DNA of 64,000 nucleotides from Diplonema papillatum (Eukaryota > Euglenozoa > Diplonemea > Diplonemida > Diplonemidae), in assembly GCA_030068145.1 (NCBI GenBank), contig JAPJBO010000639.1, positions 62,001-126,000 of the forward strand, read 5' to 3'. Position 1 is the first letter of the stretch; each line of letters begins with the position of its first letter. The notes beneath the pieces were generated by a model that saw nothing but the letters and a program-made list of their open reading frames with translations, was not told where the DNA came from and did not search any database. The position numbers and the translations under genes were made by a program. Below, piece after piece: positions 52,571 to 62,405 of this stretch.

Positions 52571-54481
52571 GCAGGCCGACTGGGAGGAGGCCGAGGCCAC
52601 CAGCGGCCCGGTTTCGCCGGTAGTCGCGGTTTGCCCCTCTTGCGCCTGCTTCGCGTCGCCTGCGGACTTCCGAGCGCCAGCCCGTTGGTCGTGCTTCCAC
52701 TGCTTCGCGTACTTCTCGAGGGTCTTGATCACCGGAACCCAGCCCCAAGCCTTCGCGAGGTGCAGCGCCGTTTTGCCCGACTTGCTTTTGATCGTCGGAT
52801 CCGCTTTCTGCTCGCACAGGTACTGCACCACAGTGGTGTGTCCCTTCCACGCGGCGCGAATCAACGGCGTGTCTCCGTGCACATTCGGCAGGTTGACGTC
52901 TACCCCGGATTCCGTCAGAAACCGCACGATGGGGAGGTGCCCGTTGATCGCAGCGAGCGACAGCGTCGTGTTCTCGTTGCTGTACTGGGACGAGATGTCC
53001 GCCCCGGCTCCGTGGAGGAGGCGGAGGATAGCCAAGTGCCCGTGCAGCGCAGCGCACACCGCCGCGGTGCTGCCGTTCTTCGACACGCAGTTTACGTCGG
53101 TCCCCGCTTCCAGCAGGAACTCAACGACTTCGAGATACCCGTTCTGCGAAGCCCAGATCATCGGAGTGTCGCCGTAGACGTTCTTGTCGAGCATGTTCGC
53201 CCCCGCGTCTTTGAGCAGCCGGAGGATGCTCAAGTGCCCCTTCTGCGCCGCGCACATCGCCGGGGTGTTGCCCTTCGTCTTGTTCTTCACGTTGACGTGC
53301 GCTTTCGCCTTGATCAGGTACGCCACGACCCGTTCGTGCCCGGACAACGCGGCCCAGGTCAATGCGGTGTCTCCCTTGAGATCCTCGGTGTTCACGTCCA
53401 TCCCGCTCTCGTGCAGGAACTCCACCGCCTCCAAGTGCCCCTTCTGTGCGGCCCAGAGCAGCGGCGTGGCGCCGCTTGACGACGGCTCCGCCAAGTCGGC
53501 ACCGGCCTCCTTCAGCAGGTGCAGGATTCCGATTTGGCTTCGCTGAGTCGCGCACATCAGCGGGGTGTTGCCCTTCGTGTTCTTCACGTGGACGTGGATG
53601 CCTTGGTTGATGAGGTACAACACAACGTCGGTGTGCCCGTTGAGCGCGGCCCAGTGCAGCGCAGTGTCATTGTTGACGTTGCGGTCGTTCACGTCTACGC
53701 CGGCCTGGTGCAGCAACTTCACGATTTCAAGCTGTCCCTCCCCCGCGGCTTCGATCAACTCGTCCACTTCGATGCTGTATTCCCGCTTGATCAGCTCCCG
53801 CCGAGCGAGTTCTTTCCGGGTCAGTTTCACCTCCAAGAGGGATTCCGACGTGATCGAAGTGTCGCAGACCGGCGTGGAATCGTCGTTGAGGGCGAGGCTC
53901 TCCTCTTCCGAGGTGTTCGGGGAGTCGAGGAGGCAGAGGTATTGGACGGCGGCGGGGATGGTGACTGCTTTTTCGATGTCGGCCTTGAGGTCGCCAATGG
54001 TGTATTCGTCGCCGATCATCACCCGAACCGGAGCGCTCTGCCGCTCGGTGACGACGAAGACGGGAAGAAACGCTTCGGAGACATCCCACTCCGGCTGGTG
54101 AGCATCGCCGGTAGACGACGAGAGCACGGCTTCGATGTTGTCGGCCGCCGTGGTGGTCGAACTGTCATCGCAGGGCTGGTGCACCGGTGACGGGTGGGTG
54201 TGGTTGAGGGCGGGAGTCTGCCCGCCGGTGAACGAAAGGTCTGTCGGCGACTCGCACGAGGCGGAGCCGACCGTCCTGCAGCCGTGGGATAGGTACGAAG
54301 TCGACCGCCCCGTGTGGAAGCTGCCCTGCGGCGTCCTCGGCGACGGCACCGCTTCGTCCTCTGACCTCACCGACGCCGACGAACCCGACACCGCCGACGA
54401 GTTCAACACCGGTACCGGTCCCTCCTCGCCGCTGCCGCTGAAAAGCGTGCACGACACTTCCTGAACCTGGTTCGGGTTCAT
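52430..54481 (-). CDS. Ubiquitin-like domain plus ankyrin-repeat protein (683 aa)
   Basis: Single uninterrupted frame, ATG at 54481, TGA at 52430. Residues 1-135 are Ser/Thr/Pro-rich and probably disordered. Residues 140-221 resemble a ubiquitin fold: PVRVMIGDEYTIGDLKADIE, a middle ALNDDSTPV, and ESLLEVKL at the end match the strand-helix-strand order and closing strand of ubiquitin-like domains. Residues 238-590 form about 11 ankyrin repeats of 33 residues with NGHTDVVLYLINQG, KGHLEAVEFL and GDTPLIRAAWKGHTTVVQYL type helices and GxTPL turns; one unit (370-403) has an extra residue. Residues 595-683 are low complexity. Ankyrin repeats bind proteins; the partner is unknown, and no catalytic domain or membrane segment is visible. 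Third-position G/C bias and the regular repeats support real coding. The start has no competing upstream ATG that I can support. Confidence 0.9.
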   Translation of the reverse strand: MNPNQVQEVSCTLFSGSGEEGPVPVLNSSAVSGSSASVRSEDEAVPSPRTPQGSFHTGRSTSYLSHGCRTVGSASCESPTDLSFTGGQTPALNHTHPSPVHQPCDDSSTTTAADNIEAVLSSSTGDAHQPEWDVSEAFLPVFVVTERQSAPVRVMIGDEYTIGDLKADIEKAVTIPAAVQYLCLLDSPNTSEEESLALNDDSTPVCDTSITSESLLEVKLTRKELARRELIKREYSIEVDELIEAAGEGQLEIVKLLHQAGVDVNDRNVNNDTALHWAALNGHTDVVLYLINQGIHVHVKNTKGNTPLMCATQRSQIGILHLLKEAGADLAEPSSSGATPLLWAAQKGHLEAVEFLHESGMDVNTEDLKGDTALTWAALSGHERVVAYLIKAKAHVNVKNKTKGNTPAMCAAQKGHLSILRLLKDAGANMLDKNVYGDTPMIWASQNGYLEVVEFLLEAGTDVNCVSKNGSTAAVCAALHGHLAILRLLHGAGADISSQYSNENTTLSLAAINGHLPIVRFLTESGVDVNLPNVHGDTPLIRAAWKGHTTVVQYLCEQKADPTIKSKSGKTALHLAKAWGWVPVIKTLEKYAKQWKHDQRAGARKSAGDAKQAQEGQTATTGETGPLVASASSQSACGLGETSSQGTPVAGATLDWPRPISPSHQSDSTDSTETEEANPSGAQ

Positions 54482-55570
54482 TTTCCTTTTGCTCTTGTTT
54501 TTTTTTTTTGTTTTGTCTTTTTACTTTCTAATTCGAAGACGAGAAAAAAAAAAAAAGGAAAAAGCTCCTCTTTTTTTTTGTGTGTGTGCTGTGTGTGTGT
54601 GTGTGTGTGTGAGTGTGTTTGTGGTATGAGAGTTCGCTTTTTTTAAGGGGAGGAAAAAAAAGCGGAGGTGCTTTTTTTTTTTTTTTCTTAGATTAGTTGT
54701 GAGCGTGCGGGTGTGTGGTTCGTTTGTTCTCAATCGGACGGGTGTGGTCGGTCACGAAGAGAAGCAATGGAAAGAGTGTGGGGTTTCTCGAAGAGCTTTG
54801 CTCTTTTTTTTTTAGCGTTATTTTGAGAGTGAGTTTTTTTGTTTTCTTGACGCCCGAGTCGACAAGGATGTGGAAGGCGGAACACAAATAAAAGAGAAGG
54901 GGGCGGGGAGTGTGGGGACTCTTCTTTTTTTTTTTTTTTTTTTTTTTTTTGAGCTTCGCGGGTCGTTGCGTGAGAGCTTTTTTCGATGGTTTCAGTGAAA
55001 CTTCTTTGGGTTTGTTGTTGGCTTGTTGTTGTTGTTTTTGTTGTTTTTTTTTGCTTCTATTTGTTGGAGATTTTGTATACTTTATTCCCCCTTTGTTGGT
55101 CCACTTTCAGGTTCACCGTTGCGGTGTAGAAAAGGCAGGTAGTCTACTCTGCTTTTTTTGTTTTGCACGGGGCCAGTTGGTTGGTAGTGCTGACCTTCTT
55201 CTATAATTGCTCTACCTTTTCTACCGTGTGTGTGTGAGCGTGTTTCCTTTTTGAACCAGTATTAGTTTTGCTGTGCGTGTAAGAAATTGGGGGGTGTGAT
55301 CTTGGTTTTTTCTTTTTTTTTTTTGGTGTGTGTCTCTAGATGAAGGGTTTGTGATGTACGCTCTTGCTGAAGGTGGGAAGCGACTGTATCGCAGCCTTCT
55401 GAATAGAGAGCAGGACGCTGATACCGAGCAAACTGGGCCACCTTGCAACCTCTTTCTAACAGCAGTATTAATGTACGTTATTGGTGCTGGAATTCCCGCG
55501 GGCTGGCCCCAAACTTGTCCACGAATTGTTCTCATTGACGGGTTCAGATATCATCCATTCCAGTCGAAGA
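54482..55570. other. Upstream region of the ankyrin gene, homopolymer-rich, no gene
   Basis: Several T runs (54499-54510, 54671-54687, 54926-54950), a short (GT)n at 54583-54615 and TTTAGCGTTATTTTGAGAG near 54820. No promoter motif can be named. 55330-55560 is open in several frames without a recognised product. Confidence 0.5.
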
Positions 55571-55780
55571 ATAGTGGGATTGCAAGAACGTGCTTGGAAT
55601 GGATATGCTCTCAACACCGCACTGGTCCCGTCTGCGCCGTGTGTCGGTCCTTCAAGCCACGGACATAGAAGGCGGACCATCATCAGCGCGGAACGTGAGT
55701 GTCTGCAGACAGGACAGCGGCGAGTCTGGTTTGTCAGGCAGGCGGCTGTTCGTAGCTCGTCACAGCCAGGACTACTCGTG
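55571..55780 (+). mobile_element. G-family repeat
   Basis: GATTGCAAGAACGTGCTTGG, CACCGCACTGGTCCCGTCTG, GACCATCATCAGCGCGGAAC, CGTAGCTCGTCACAGCCAGG. Near full length; the minisatellite begins at once after it. Confidence 0.8.
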
Positions 55781-55785
55781 CTGTC

Positions 55786-56391
55786 ATGTCTTGTTACTGA
55801 CACTCACGTCTGACAGTCACTCCAGCAATGCCTTGCCACTGTTAACATGGCATGCCTTGTTACTGACACTCACGTACTTCAGCATTGCCTTGTCACTGTT
55901 AACATGGCATGCCTTGTTACTGACACTCACGTACTTCAGCATTGCCTTGTCATTGTTAACATGTCATGCCTTGTTACTGACACTCACGTACTTCAGCATT
56001 GCCTTGTCATTGTTAACATGGCATGCCTTGTTACTGACACTCACGTACTCCAGCATTGCCTTGTCACTGTTAACATGGCATGCCTTGTTACTGACACTCA
56101 CGTCTGACAGTCACTCCAGCATTGCCTTGTCACTGTTAACATGGCATGCCTTGTTACTGACACTCACGTCTGACAGTCACTCCAGCATTGCCTTGCCACT
56201 GTTAACATGGCATGCCTTGTTACTGACTTTCACGTACTCCAGCATTGCCTTGCCACTGTTAACATGGCATGCCTTGTTACTGACTTTCACGTACTCCAGC
56301 ATTGCCTTGTCACTGTTAACATGTCAGTTAACATGTCATGCCTTTTTGCTGACACTCACGTCTGACAGTCACATGTCATACCTGCTGACTG
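55786..56391 (+). repeat. 57/66-bp minisatellite, about 10 units
   Basis: Units contain ACTGTTAACATGGCATGCCT, TGTTACTGACACTCACGT and CAGCATTGCCTTGTC. Longer units include an extra TCTGACAGT. Both lengths are multiples of three, so a 285-codon frame stays open across the array; I do not call it a gene. Confidence 0.95.
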
Positions 56392-56503
56392 ACATTCGCT
56401 TAATCACAACAAAAAGGGGCTCGTCGTCGGGAAAACAAAGTACATAAACTGGCGGCGGGGAGCTAGCTAGAAGGCCGGCCGGCGCGAGTGGCCGCAAAAA
56501 AGA

Positions 56504-56670
56504 CAGGCGCTTCGTTTTGTTTGTGCGTGCCGGTTGATCGTTTTCCACTTGTATTTACCCTGTGTATATTCAGGCAAGGAACTCTGATCAACCACCAAAA
56601 CACGCTGCCTACGTCTTTTTAGCCTGCACAATACATTGAAGGGCAACCCGCAAGATAGTTAGTACTAAAA
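56504..56670 (+). mobile_element. F-family retroposon with 8-bp target duplication
   Basis: AGGCGCTTCGTTTTGTTTGT to ATAGTTAGTACT. AAAAAGAC stands immediately before and after, which fits a retroposon target-site duplication. CCGGTTGATC and GATCAACC are conserved. Region 56671-56985 has no recognised gene. Confidence 0.85.
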
Positions 56671-56984
56671 AGACAAGAAAGTGCGTAGGGTTCGTGTTCT
56701 TCTTTTGCTTTTTTCGTTGTGGACACCCGTTTGGTTATTTTCAAGATCTCCTCTCGGGTCTCCTGCGCTTTTGAGAAAGGCAGAATAGTTGGACTGTTCT
56801 TCTAGGCTAGCGCACGCGCGCCGCAGGAACCTCCAGGGGAGCAGCGCGAGAGGCATCATCCACGCTTCAAAGGCCCACACACGAATGCAACAAATTTACA
56901 CATCTTCAGGAGGTCGAACGCGTCCGCGACGTTCGCTGGATTCAAGCTCGGCGGCTACCTAGAAGAGGCTCTCGGGTAATCTCA

Positions 56985-57270
56985 GGGCCGCCCACGTGAT
57001 GAAGCCGTTAACGACAGCAGGCCCCGCTTGTGCTCGCCGTGATCGCTGTGGAAGGTCCGGAAAGCGTCGTGGAGCTCGGTGTCCGCCCGCTCGAGAGCCC
57101 TCCGGCTGATGAGCAGAACGAAGTCCGGGAACTGCACCTTCCCCGTCGCCTGCAGGTCGACGTCGCGACCAGATCCCGGGGCCAGTGGTGGGTAGCCGAG
57201 GATGATGCTCTCGGCGGTAGCTAGCGACAGACGTCCGAAGACATGAAACACTGGGCTGCGGTGGCTATTT
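56985..57270 (-). pseudogene. Short third copy of the calmodulin-like gene
   Basis: Carries the equivalent of residues 60-108 (ATGKVQFPDFVLLISRRALE and on to GEHKRGLLS) and then diverges. Loss of two bases near 57168 (GTCGCGACGTC for GTCTGCGACC in the next copy) changes the upstream frame. No ATG opens it in frame. Confidence 0.75.
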
Positions 57271-57299
57271 AGAGACCCCCTGGCAACGTCGCAGGTCTT

Positions 57300-57382
57300 T
57301 AGAGGGCTTGATGTGAGACAACTTTTCCGAAGGGACTGGTTTTTCGGCCATGATGTGAACCAACTTTACCGAAGGGACTTGA
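57300..57382 (+). repeat. Two diverged 44-bp minisatellite units
   Basis: GGGCTTGATGTGAGACAACT and CCATGATGTGAACCAACTTT with CCGAAGGGACTTG, as in the 4467-4680 array. They stand at the junction between two copies of the tandem gene duplication. Confidence 0.8.
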
Positions 57383-57626
57383 TCTTGCACACTATCGGGC
57401 CGTTCTTAACTGCGGGGTCACGCACGTAATGTACGAGCACTGTAAGCGTCGGCGAAAGGATACACTCTATGGCTTGCTGCGAGTCGGCAGGCTTGATACA
57501 TCACACTCCACCCGTAGACGACGCCCCGAGAGATGTGTCAACCCTTGAGACACACAGCACAGCCCGACGCTGACTTTCAATTGTGACTGAAGCCCCGAAC
57601 AGGCGTTAGAACGAGGAAAGCATCAC

Positions 57627-58120
57627 TCATTCCTCGGTGGCGAAGACCTCTTCCAGGAAGGGCGTTGGATCCCGTAAAGTGCGGTGCTTCGACAGCACCT
57701 CGTTGTAGTTGAAGCAGGTCGTCTCGGTCAGCTGCTCGGGCAGCTCGAGGACCCGCGCGATGCACTCTTTGTCGATTTTGTCGACGTGGTGCGTGTCGAC
57801 GACGGAAAGCACGTGCCTGACGAGCGGCGCCGACAGCAGGCCCCGCTTGTGCTCGCCGTGATCGCTGTGGAAGGTCCGGAAAGCGTCGTGGAGCTCGGTG
57901 TCCGCCCGCTCGAGAGCCCTCCGGCTGATGAGCAGAACGAAGTCCGGGAACTGCACCTTCCCCGTCGCCTGCGGGTCGACGTCTGCGACCAGATCCCGGG
58001 GCCAGTGGTGGGTAGCCGAGGATGATGCTCACCGGGCATCGTGTGTCGGCGGTAGCTAGCAATAACTCCAAGAAAACATCCGAAAACATGAAACACTGGG
58101 CTGCGGTGGATACCCCCTTT
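57627..58120 (-). pseudogene. Second, 5'-replaced copy of the calmodulin-like gene
   Basis: From VADVDPQATGKVQFPDF to the C-terminal FLEEVFATEE the frame is intact and almost identical to the full gene (substitutions include V for L in APLIRHV and K for R in HVDRIDKE). The first 52 residues are replaced by unrelated sequence with a stop in frame, also seen in the 56985 copy. Downstream flanks (57381-57600) repeat those of the full gene (58164-58390), giving a period of about 784 bp. Confidence 0.8.
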
Positions 58121-58410
58121 CGACGTCGCTGGTCGGCGAGGGGTGCAGGGATCTTAGCAACGCTGATCTTGCACACTATCGGGCCGTTCTTAACTACGGG
58201 GTCACGCACGTAATGTACGAGCACTGTAAGCGTCGGCGAAAGGATACACTTTATGGCTTGCTGCGAGTCGGCAGGCTTGATACATCACACTCCACCCGTA
58301 GACGACACCCCGAGAGATGTGTCAATCCTGGAGACACACAGCACAGCCCGACGCTGACTTTCAATTGTGACTGAAGCCCTGAACAGGCGTTAGAACGAGG
58401 AAAGCATCAC

Positions 58411-58938
58411 TCATTCCTCGGTGGCGAAGACCTCTTCCAGGAAGGGCGTTGGATCCCGTAAAGTGCGGTGCTTCGACAGCACCTCGTTGTAGTTGAAGCA
58501 GGTCGTCTCGGTCAGCTGCTCGGGCAGCTCGAGGACCCGCGCGATGCACTCTTTGTCGATTCTGTCGACGTGGTGCGTGTCGACGACGGAAAGCACGTGC
58601 CTGATGAGCGGCGCCGACAGCAGGCCCCGCTTGTGCTCGCCGTGATCGCTGTGGAAGGTGCGGAAAGCGTCGTGGAGCTCGGTGTCCGCCCGCTCGAGAG
58701 CCCTCCGGCTGATGAGCAGAACGAAGTCCGGGAACTGCACCTTCCCCGTCGCCTGCGGGTCGACGTCCGCGACGAGGTCCCGAGGCTCGGCTTGGAACGG
58801 CAGCTTGGCGGAGATCTCCTGGAACACGCGCACCGACTGCGCCGTCGTAATCCAGCCTTTCGCTTCTTTGTCGTGGGTGTTGAACACGCGGATCGCTTCG
58901 TCGATCGTCTTCTCCTGCACCAGCTCCATGGTGGGCAT
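58411..58938 (-). CDS. Calmodulin-like EF-hand protein (175 aa)
   Basis: The layout is that of a two-lobed calmodulin/centrin-type protein. Hand 1 is TIDEAIRVFNTHDKEAKGWI (loop about residues 23-34). Hand 2 is VADVDPQATGKVQFPDFVLL (loop 60-71, Asp first, Gly sixth, Asp last, the most canonical). Hand 3 is ELHDAFRTFHSDHGEHKRG (degenerate). Hand 4 ends CFNYNEVLSK (degenerate). Only loops 1 and 2 keep enough acidic positions to bind calcium plausibly, so a regulatory light-chain or scaffold role is as likely as calcium sensing. ATG at 58938 is followed nine bases later by a second in a stronger context (ACCATGG), so the true start may be residue 4. Upstream, GTAAGC (59038) and TTTCAG (58961) could bound a 78-nt 5' UTR intron; this is inference. 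Confidence 0.85.
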   Translation of the reverse strand: MPTMELVQEKTIDEAIRVFNTHDKEAKGWITTAQSVRVFQEISAKLPFQAEPRDLVADVDPQATGKVQFPDFVLLISRRALERADTELHDAFRTFHSDHGEHKRGLLSAPLIRHVLSVVDTHHVDRIDKECIARVLELPEQLTETTCFNYNEVLSKHRTLRDPTPFLEEVFATEE

Positions 58939-59125
58939 CTCGCCGCCTGAACTCTAATCACTGAAACAGACCCGACACCTCTGTCTTGTCCTTCACGCAG
59001 TTGAACCTTGGCCTGGCTCCAATTCGCACGTTGCTTACCACCGCGACACTGGAGGGTTGAGGCCGGAGAGGAGGCAGAGACAAAGACATGCAACACTGGC
59101 AGGTAAGCCCCCCTATGCTCGATTT

Positions 59126-59196
59126 CTTTTTTTGCCTGACCACTACGTACTGATTTTCAGCAGGTATTTAGCTCCAAGACAAAAGAGCTGCGTAAG
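59126..59196 (-). repeat. Repeat shared with 44525-44612
   Basis: On the minus strand: GTCTTGGAGCTAAATACCTG, CTGAAAATCAGTACGTAGTG and GTCAGGCAAAAAAAG, matching 44560-44612 on the plus strand. Confidence 0.75.
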
Positions 59197-59315
59197 CCCT
59201 GGGTGCAGATATATTCGCACTCTTTAACCCCGGCTGGCCAAGGTTGTGATGCGAAGAACACACTCGCTAAGAATGCCCCCACGTCCAGCTTCTCGGGTTC
59301 GTCTCTCCGTGCGAG

Positions 59316-59772
59316 GTGTGCAAGAACGTGCTTGGAATCGGATGTGTGCTGCTTGTTTCAGTTCTTTGCAACCTTCGATGTCGGCTCTTCCTAACCTAGA
59401 CAAGCAGAATTGTCTACGGGTCGGACTGTTCACCCACTAGCAGGGAACGTGAGCTGGGTTTAGCCCGTCGTGAGACAGGTTGGTTTTACCCCACTGATGG
59501 AGAGAGGTCCAGTGCTTCTCGAGTCTCCGGGTGACCAATGCGCCCTCATTGGTCACCCGGTGGCTCGAGAAGCACTGGAGCTCTCTCCATCAGTAGGGTA
59601 AAACCAACCTGTCTCACGACGGTCTAAACCGAGCTCACGTTCCCTGTTAGTGGGTGAACAGTCCAACCCTTAGACAATTCTGCTTGTCTAGGTTAGGAAG
59701 AGCCGACATCGAAGGTTGCAAAGGACTGCAACAAGCAGCACACATCCGATTCCAAGCACGTTCTTGCACACC
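59316..59772. repeat. Long palindrome, arms about 225 bp
   Basis: The sequence turns round at CCAATG-CGCCCT-CATTGG (about 59536-59555). CTCGAGAAGCACTGGA, AAAACCAACCTGTCTCACGA, GACAATTCTGCTTGTCTAGG and CGATTCCAAGCACGTTCTTG on the right have their reverse complements at matching distances on the left. Small differences show the arms are not freshly copied. Confidence 0.9.
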
Positions 59773-60034
59773 ACCCGCCCTGGTGCCACGCAGTGAAGGG
59801 GGGGTGCAGATATATTCGCGCTCTTTAACCCCGGTTGGCCAAGGGTGATGCGAAGAACTCACTCGCTAAGAATGTCCCCACGCGTCCAGCTTCTCGGGTT
59901 CGTCTCTCCGTGCGAGGTGTGCAAGAACGTGCTTGGAATCTGCTGCTTGTTTCAGTTCTTTGCAACCTTCGATGTCGGCTCTTCCTCACCCGGTGGCTCG
60001 AGAAGCACTGGACCTCTCTCCGTCAGTAGGGTAA

Positions 60035-60078
<44 letters not shown>

Positions 60079-60474
60079 GTTAGTGGGTGAACAATCCAAC
60101 CCTTAGACAATTCTGCTTGTCTAGGTTAGGAAGAGCCGACATCAAAGGTTGCAAAGGACTGCAACAAGCAGCACACATCCGATTCCAAGCACGTTCTTGC
60201 ACACCACCCGCCCTGGTGCCACGCAGTGAAGGGGGGGTGCAGATATATTCGCGCTCTTTAACCCCGGCTGGCCAAGGGTGATGCGAAGAACTCACTCGCT
60301 AGGAATGTCCCCACGCGTCCAGCTTCTCGGGTTCGTCTCTCCGTGCGAGGTGTGCAAGAACGTGCTTGGAATCGGATGTGTGCTGCTTGTTTCAGTTCTT
60401 TGCAACCTTCGATGTCGGCTCTTCCTCACCCGGTGGCTCGAGAAGCACTGGACCTCTCTCCGTCAGTAGGGTAA

Positions 60475-60518
<44 letters not shown>

Positions 60519-60710
60519 GTTAGTGGGTGAACAATCCAACCCTTAGACAATTCTGCTTGTCTAGGTTAGGAAGAGCCGACATCAAAGGTTGCAAAGGACT
60601 GCAACAAGCAGCACACATCCGATTCCAAGCACGTTCTTGCACACCACCCGCCCTGGTGCCACGCAGTGAAGGGGGTGTGCAGATATATTCGCGCTCTTAT
60701 CGTATCTGAG
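59640..60710. repeat. Tandem ~433-440 bp units with alternating inverted arms (about 2.5 units)
   Basis: GTTAGTGGGTGAACA recurs at 59645, 60078 and 60518. Each unit holds a minus arm (CATCCGATTCCAAGCACGTT), a ~130-nt spacer with GCAGATATATTCGCGCTC, and a plus arm (GTGCAAGAACGTGCTTGGAA), so neighbouring segments can pair in either direction. Region 60715-61550 has no recognised gene. Confidence 0.9.
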
Positions 60711-61551
60711 TTGTGGATGAATTTGAAATGAGTTGTTGGCTTCAGGAATGTGCACCCGGGGGAGCGGGGCGAGGGTCACACAGGTGGCAAACAGTGCCAC
60801 CAGTACGTTGGTCGTATGTTTAACGCGACAAACGGACTGAGAAGTGCAAACTCTTTCTCCACCTGAATGTACCGTACCGTTTGCCGGGGGGAAAATCTTA
60901 GTTTAATGTTTAGGCAGAGCACTGCCTCTCATGCATGGTTGATGCTAGCATCAAGTCTTCTTCGAGGAAGATGTCGTCTAGGAAAGGGATGCAAAATAGA
61001 AAATAGAAAGTTGTAAAGAGGGGAGTGTACGGCTCCCAAAGTGGGGAATGAAACCTTGAGGGACTAGCCCCCTGTATTTTTTTCACCGCGGTGTTGTGTG
61101 CACCTCGTTCTTCGTCTCATGTTTCGCTCTTGAACGCAGACCAATCCAAAGTCAGAGCTCATCAGTGGGTCCTTTGGATGGGGATTTTCAGTCCTGTTCC
61201 GGTGCGAGCACAACTTGGTTTCATGTGTTTTCCTTCCTTCATTCGTTTTTTTAAAAAAGGGGGGTTTTGGATGGGATTGTGGCTCGTAACCAACCGCCAC
61301 GGGGCACTACTTTCAAGGGTTGAAAGTGTTCAAGCTCTCTCCAGGGAAACGATGTAGCCGTTTGTTGTAAACTTGACAGCACATTCTTCCCATGAGAGAA
61401 GGGACACTTGCTGGTCGTCGTAACACACCCAGTCGTCGGCTTTCTCGCAGCACGGTGTAGTAGTGTCCAGCTTGCACTTTCCCTGTGTGGACGATGGGGG
61501 GGGGGGGGGGGAGCCCCCCGGACCCCCCCTTTTGGAAGGTACGGGTGGCTT

Positions 61552-61772
61552 AAACAAATACTCGAGGGCTGCCTTGTGCTTACTTCGAAGGAGGCTAGAG
61601 GGGGAGAAACAATACAACTACAAAGTGGGTCTTTTTGTTGAACGCTTACGCCCGCCACTAAACCCAGATTTATCTGTGTTTCGTGTGGGCTACAGCACAT
61701 TTACCTCCTTTGATCTATCGCAACTGGCAGTCTCCTCAAGCATTTCCTACAAAGCAGGTGCTTATACAATAA
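61552..61772 (+). mobile_element. D-family short retroposon, full length
   Basis: CAAATACTCGAGGGCTGCCT, AAGTGGGTCTTTTTGTTGAA, CTCAAGCATTTCCTACAAAG, CAGGTGCTTATACAATAA. Confidence 0.85.
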
Positions 61773-62062
61773 TAAAATCCTCACTCCTATGCTTGTGTCT
61801 GTCACTCTCGTCCACCGCTCCTGCTCTGCTTGCCGCGCGCCGTATGGTTGGAGTAAAAGGTGAAGCCAGAAAGCTGCTAATCTTGCTGCTGACCACATGA
61901 AGTGGTGCCACGGGAACTCCGAAGAAAAATGAAGCAAGTGGGAAGGGAGGGAGGGGGAAGGAAGCAAGCTACTTTGTTTCGCTGGACGGATTGGGAGCGG
62001 CAAACCTGTCGTTCGGTTTATTATTAGTTTTCAAAGAAACAAGTTTCTTTTCCTACAAATAA
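61768..62062 (+). mobile_element. R-family retroposon starting in a D tail, with 127-bp insertion
   Basis: AATAATAAAATCCTCACTCC follows the D tail TATACAAT. R is split at 61836-61962 and resumes AGCAAGCTACTTTGTTTCGC, GGACGGATTGGGAGCGGC, ending CTTTTCCTACAAATAAAAG. Confidence 0.8.
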
Positions 62063-62191
62063 AAGGAGCGGAGTATGGGGACCTCTTTTTCCGTTTCGTG
62101 TGGAGGCGTGCCAACACAGAAGATGCACTGTGTGCACTGCTGTGGTTGAAACGAGTAAGTTGATGCACTGCACACACTAGCAAGAAGAAAG

Positions 62192-62334
62192 TCGGTCAAA
62201 AGACCTGAGTGAGAAAACAACACACGGTGGTGCAAGCGAAGAACAAATCAGATTGTGTTTGTATTGTATTTGCCCCTTACCTCTATATTTCCCCCTTCCA
62301 TTCGGAGTCGAAGCAGCTACGTCGAGTATTTTTT
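62192..62334 (-). mobile_element. C-family retroposon, only minus-strand copy, truncated
   Basis: On the minus strand: AAAATACTCGACGTAGCTGC, TAGAGGTAAGGGGCAAATAC, CACCGTGTGTTGTTTTCTCA, cut after CTCAGGTCTTTTGACC. Confidence 0.8.
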
Positions 62335-62405
62335 CCCCAAATTTGGAAAAAGCGGGGGGAAAGCGGGGAAAAAGCGGGTAGTTCAACACTCACGGGTACT
62401 CGTCG

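Noticed and set aside
52334..54190. Long plus-strand frames (381 and 224 codons)
   Set aside because: Antisense shadows of the GC-rich ankyrin gene; no recognisable domain.
57728..58096. 122-codon Arg/Ser-rich frame over the EF-hand copy
   Set aside because: Out-of-frame translation of the calmodulin-like copy; GC-rich shadow.
59203..60709. Several 60-72 codon frames repeated with a 433-440 bp period
   Set aside because: They recur only because the DNA units repeat; they appear on both strands of an inverted-repeat array.
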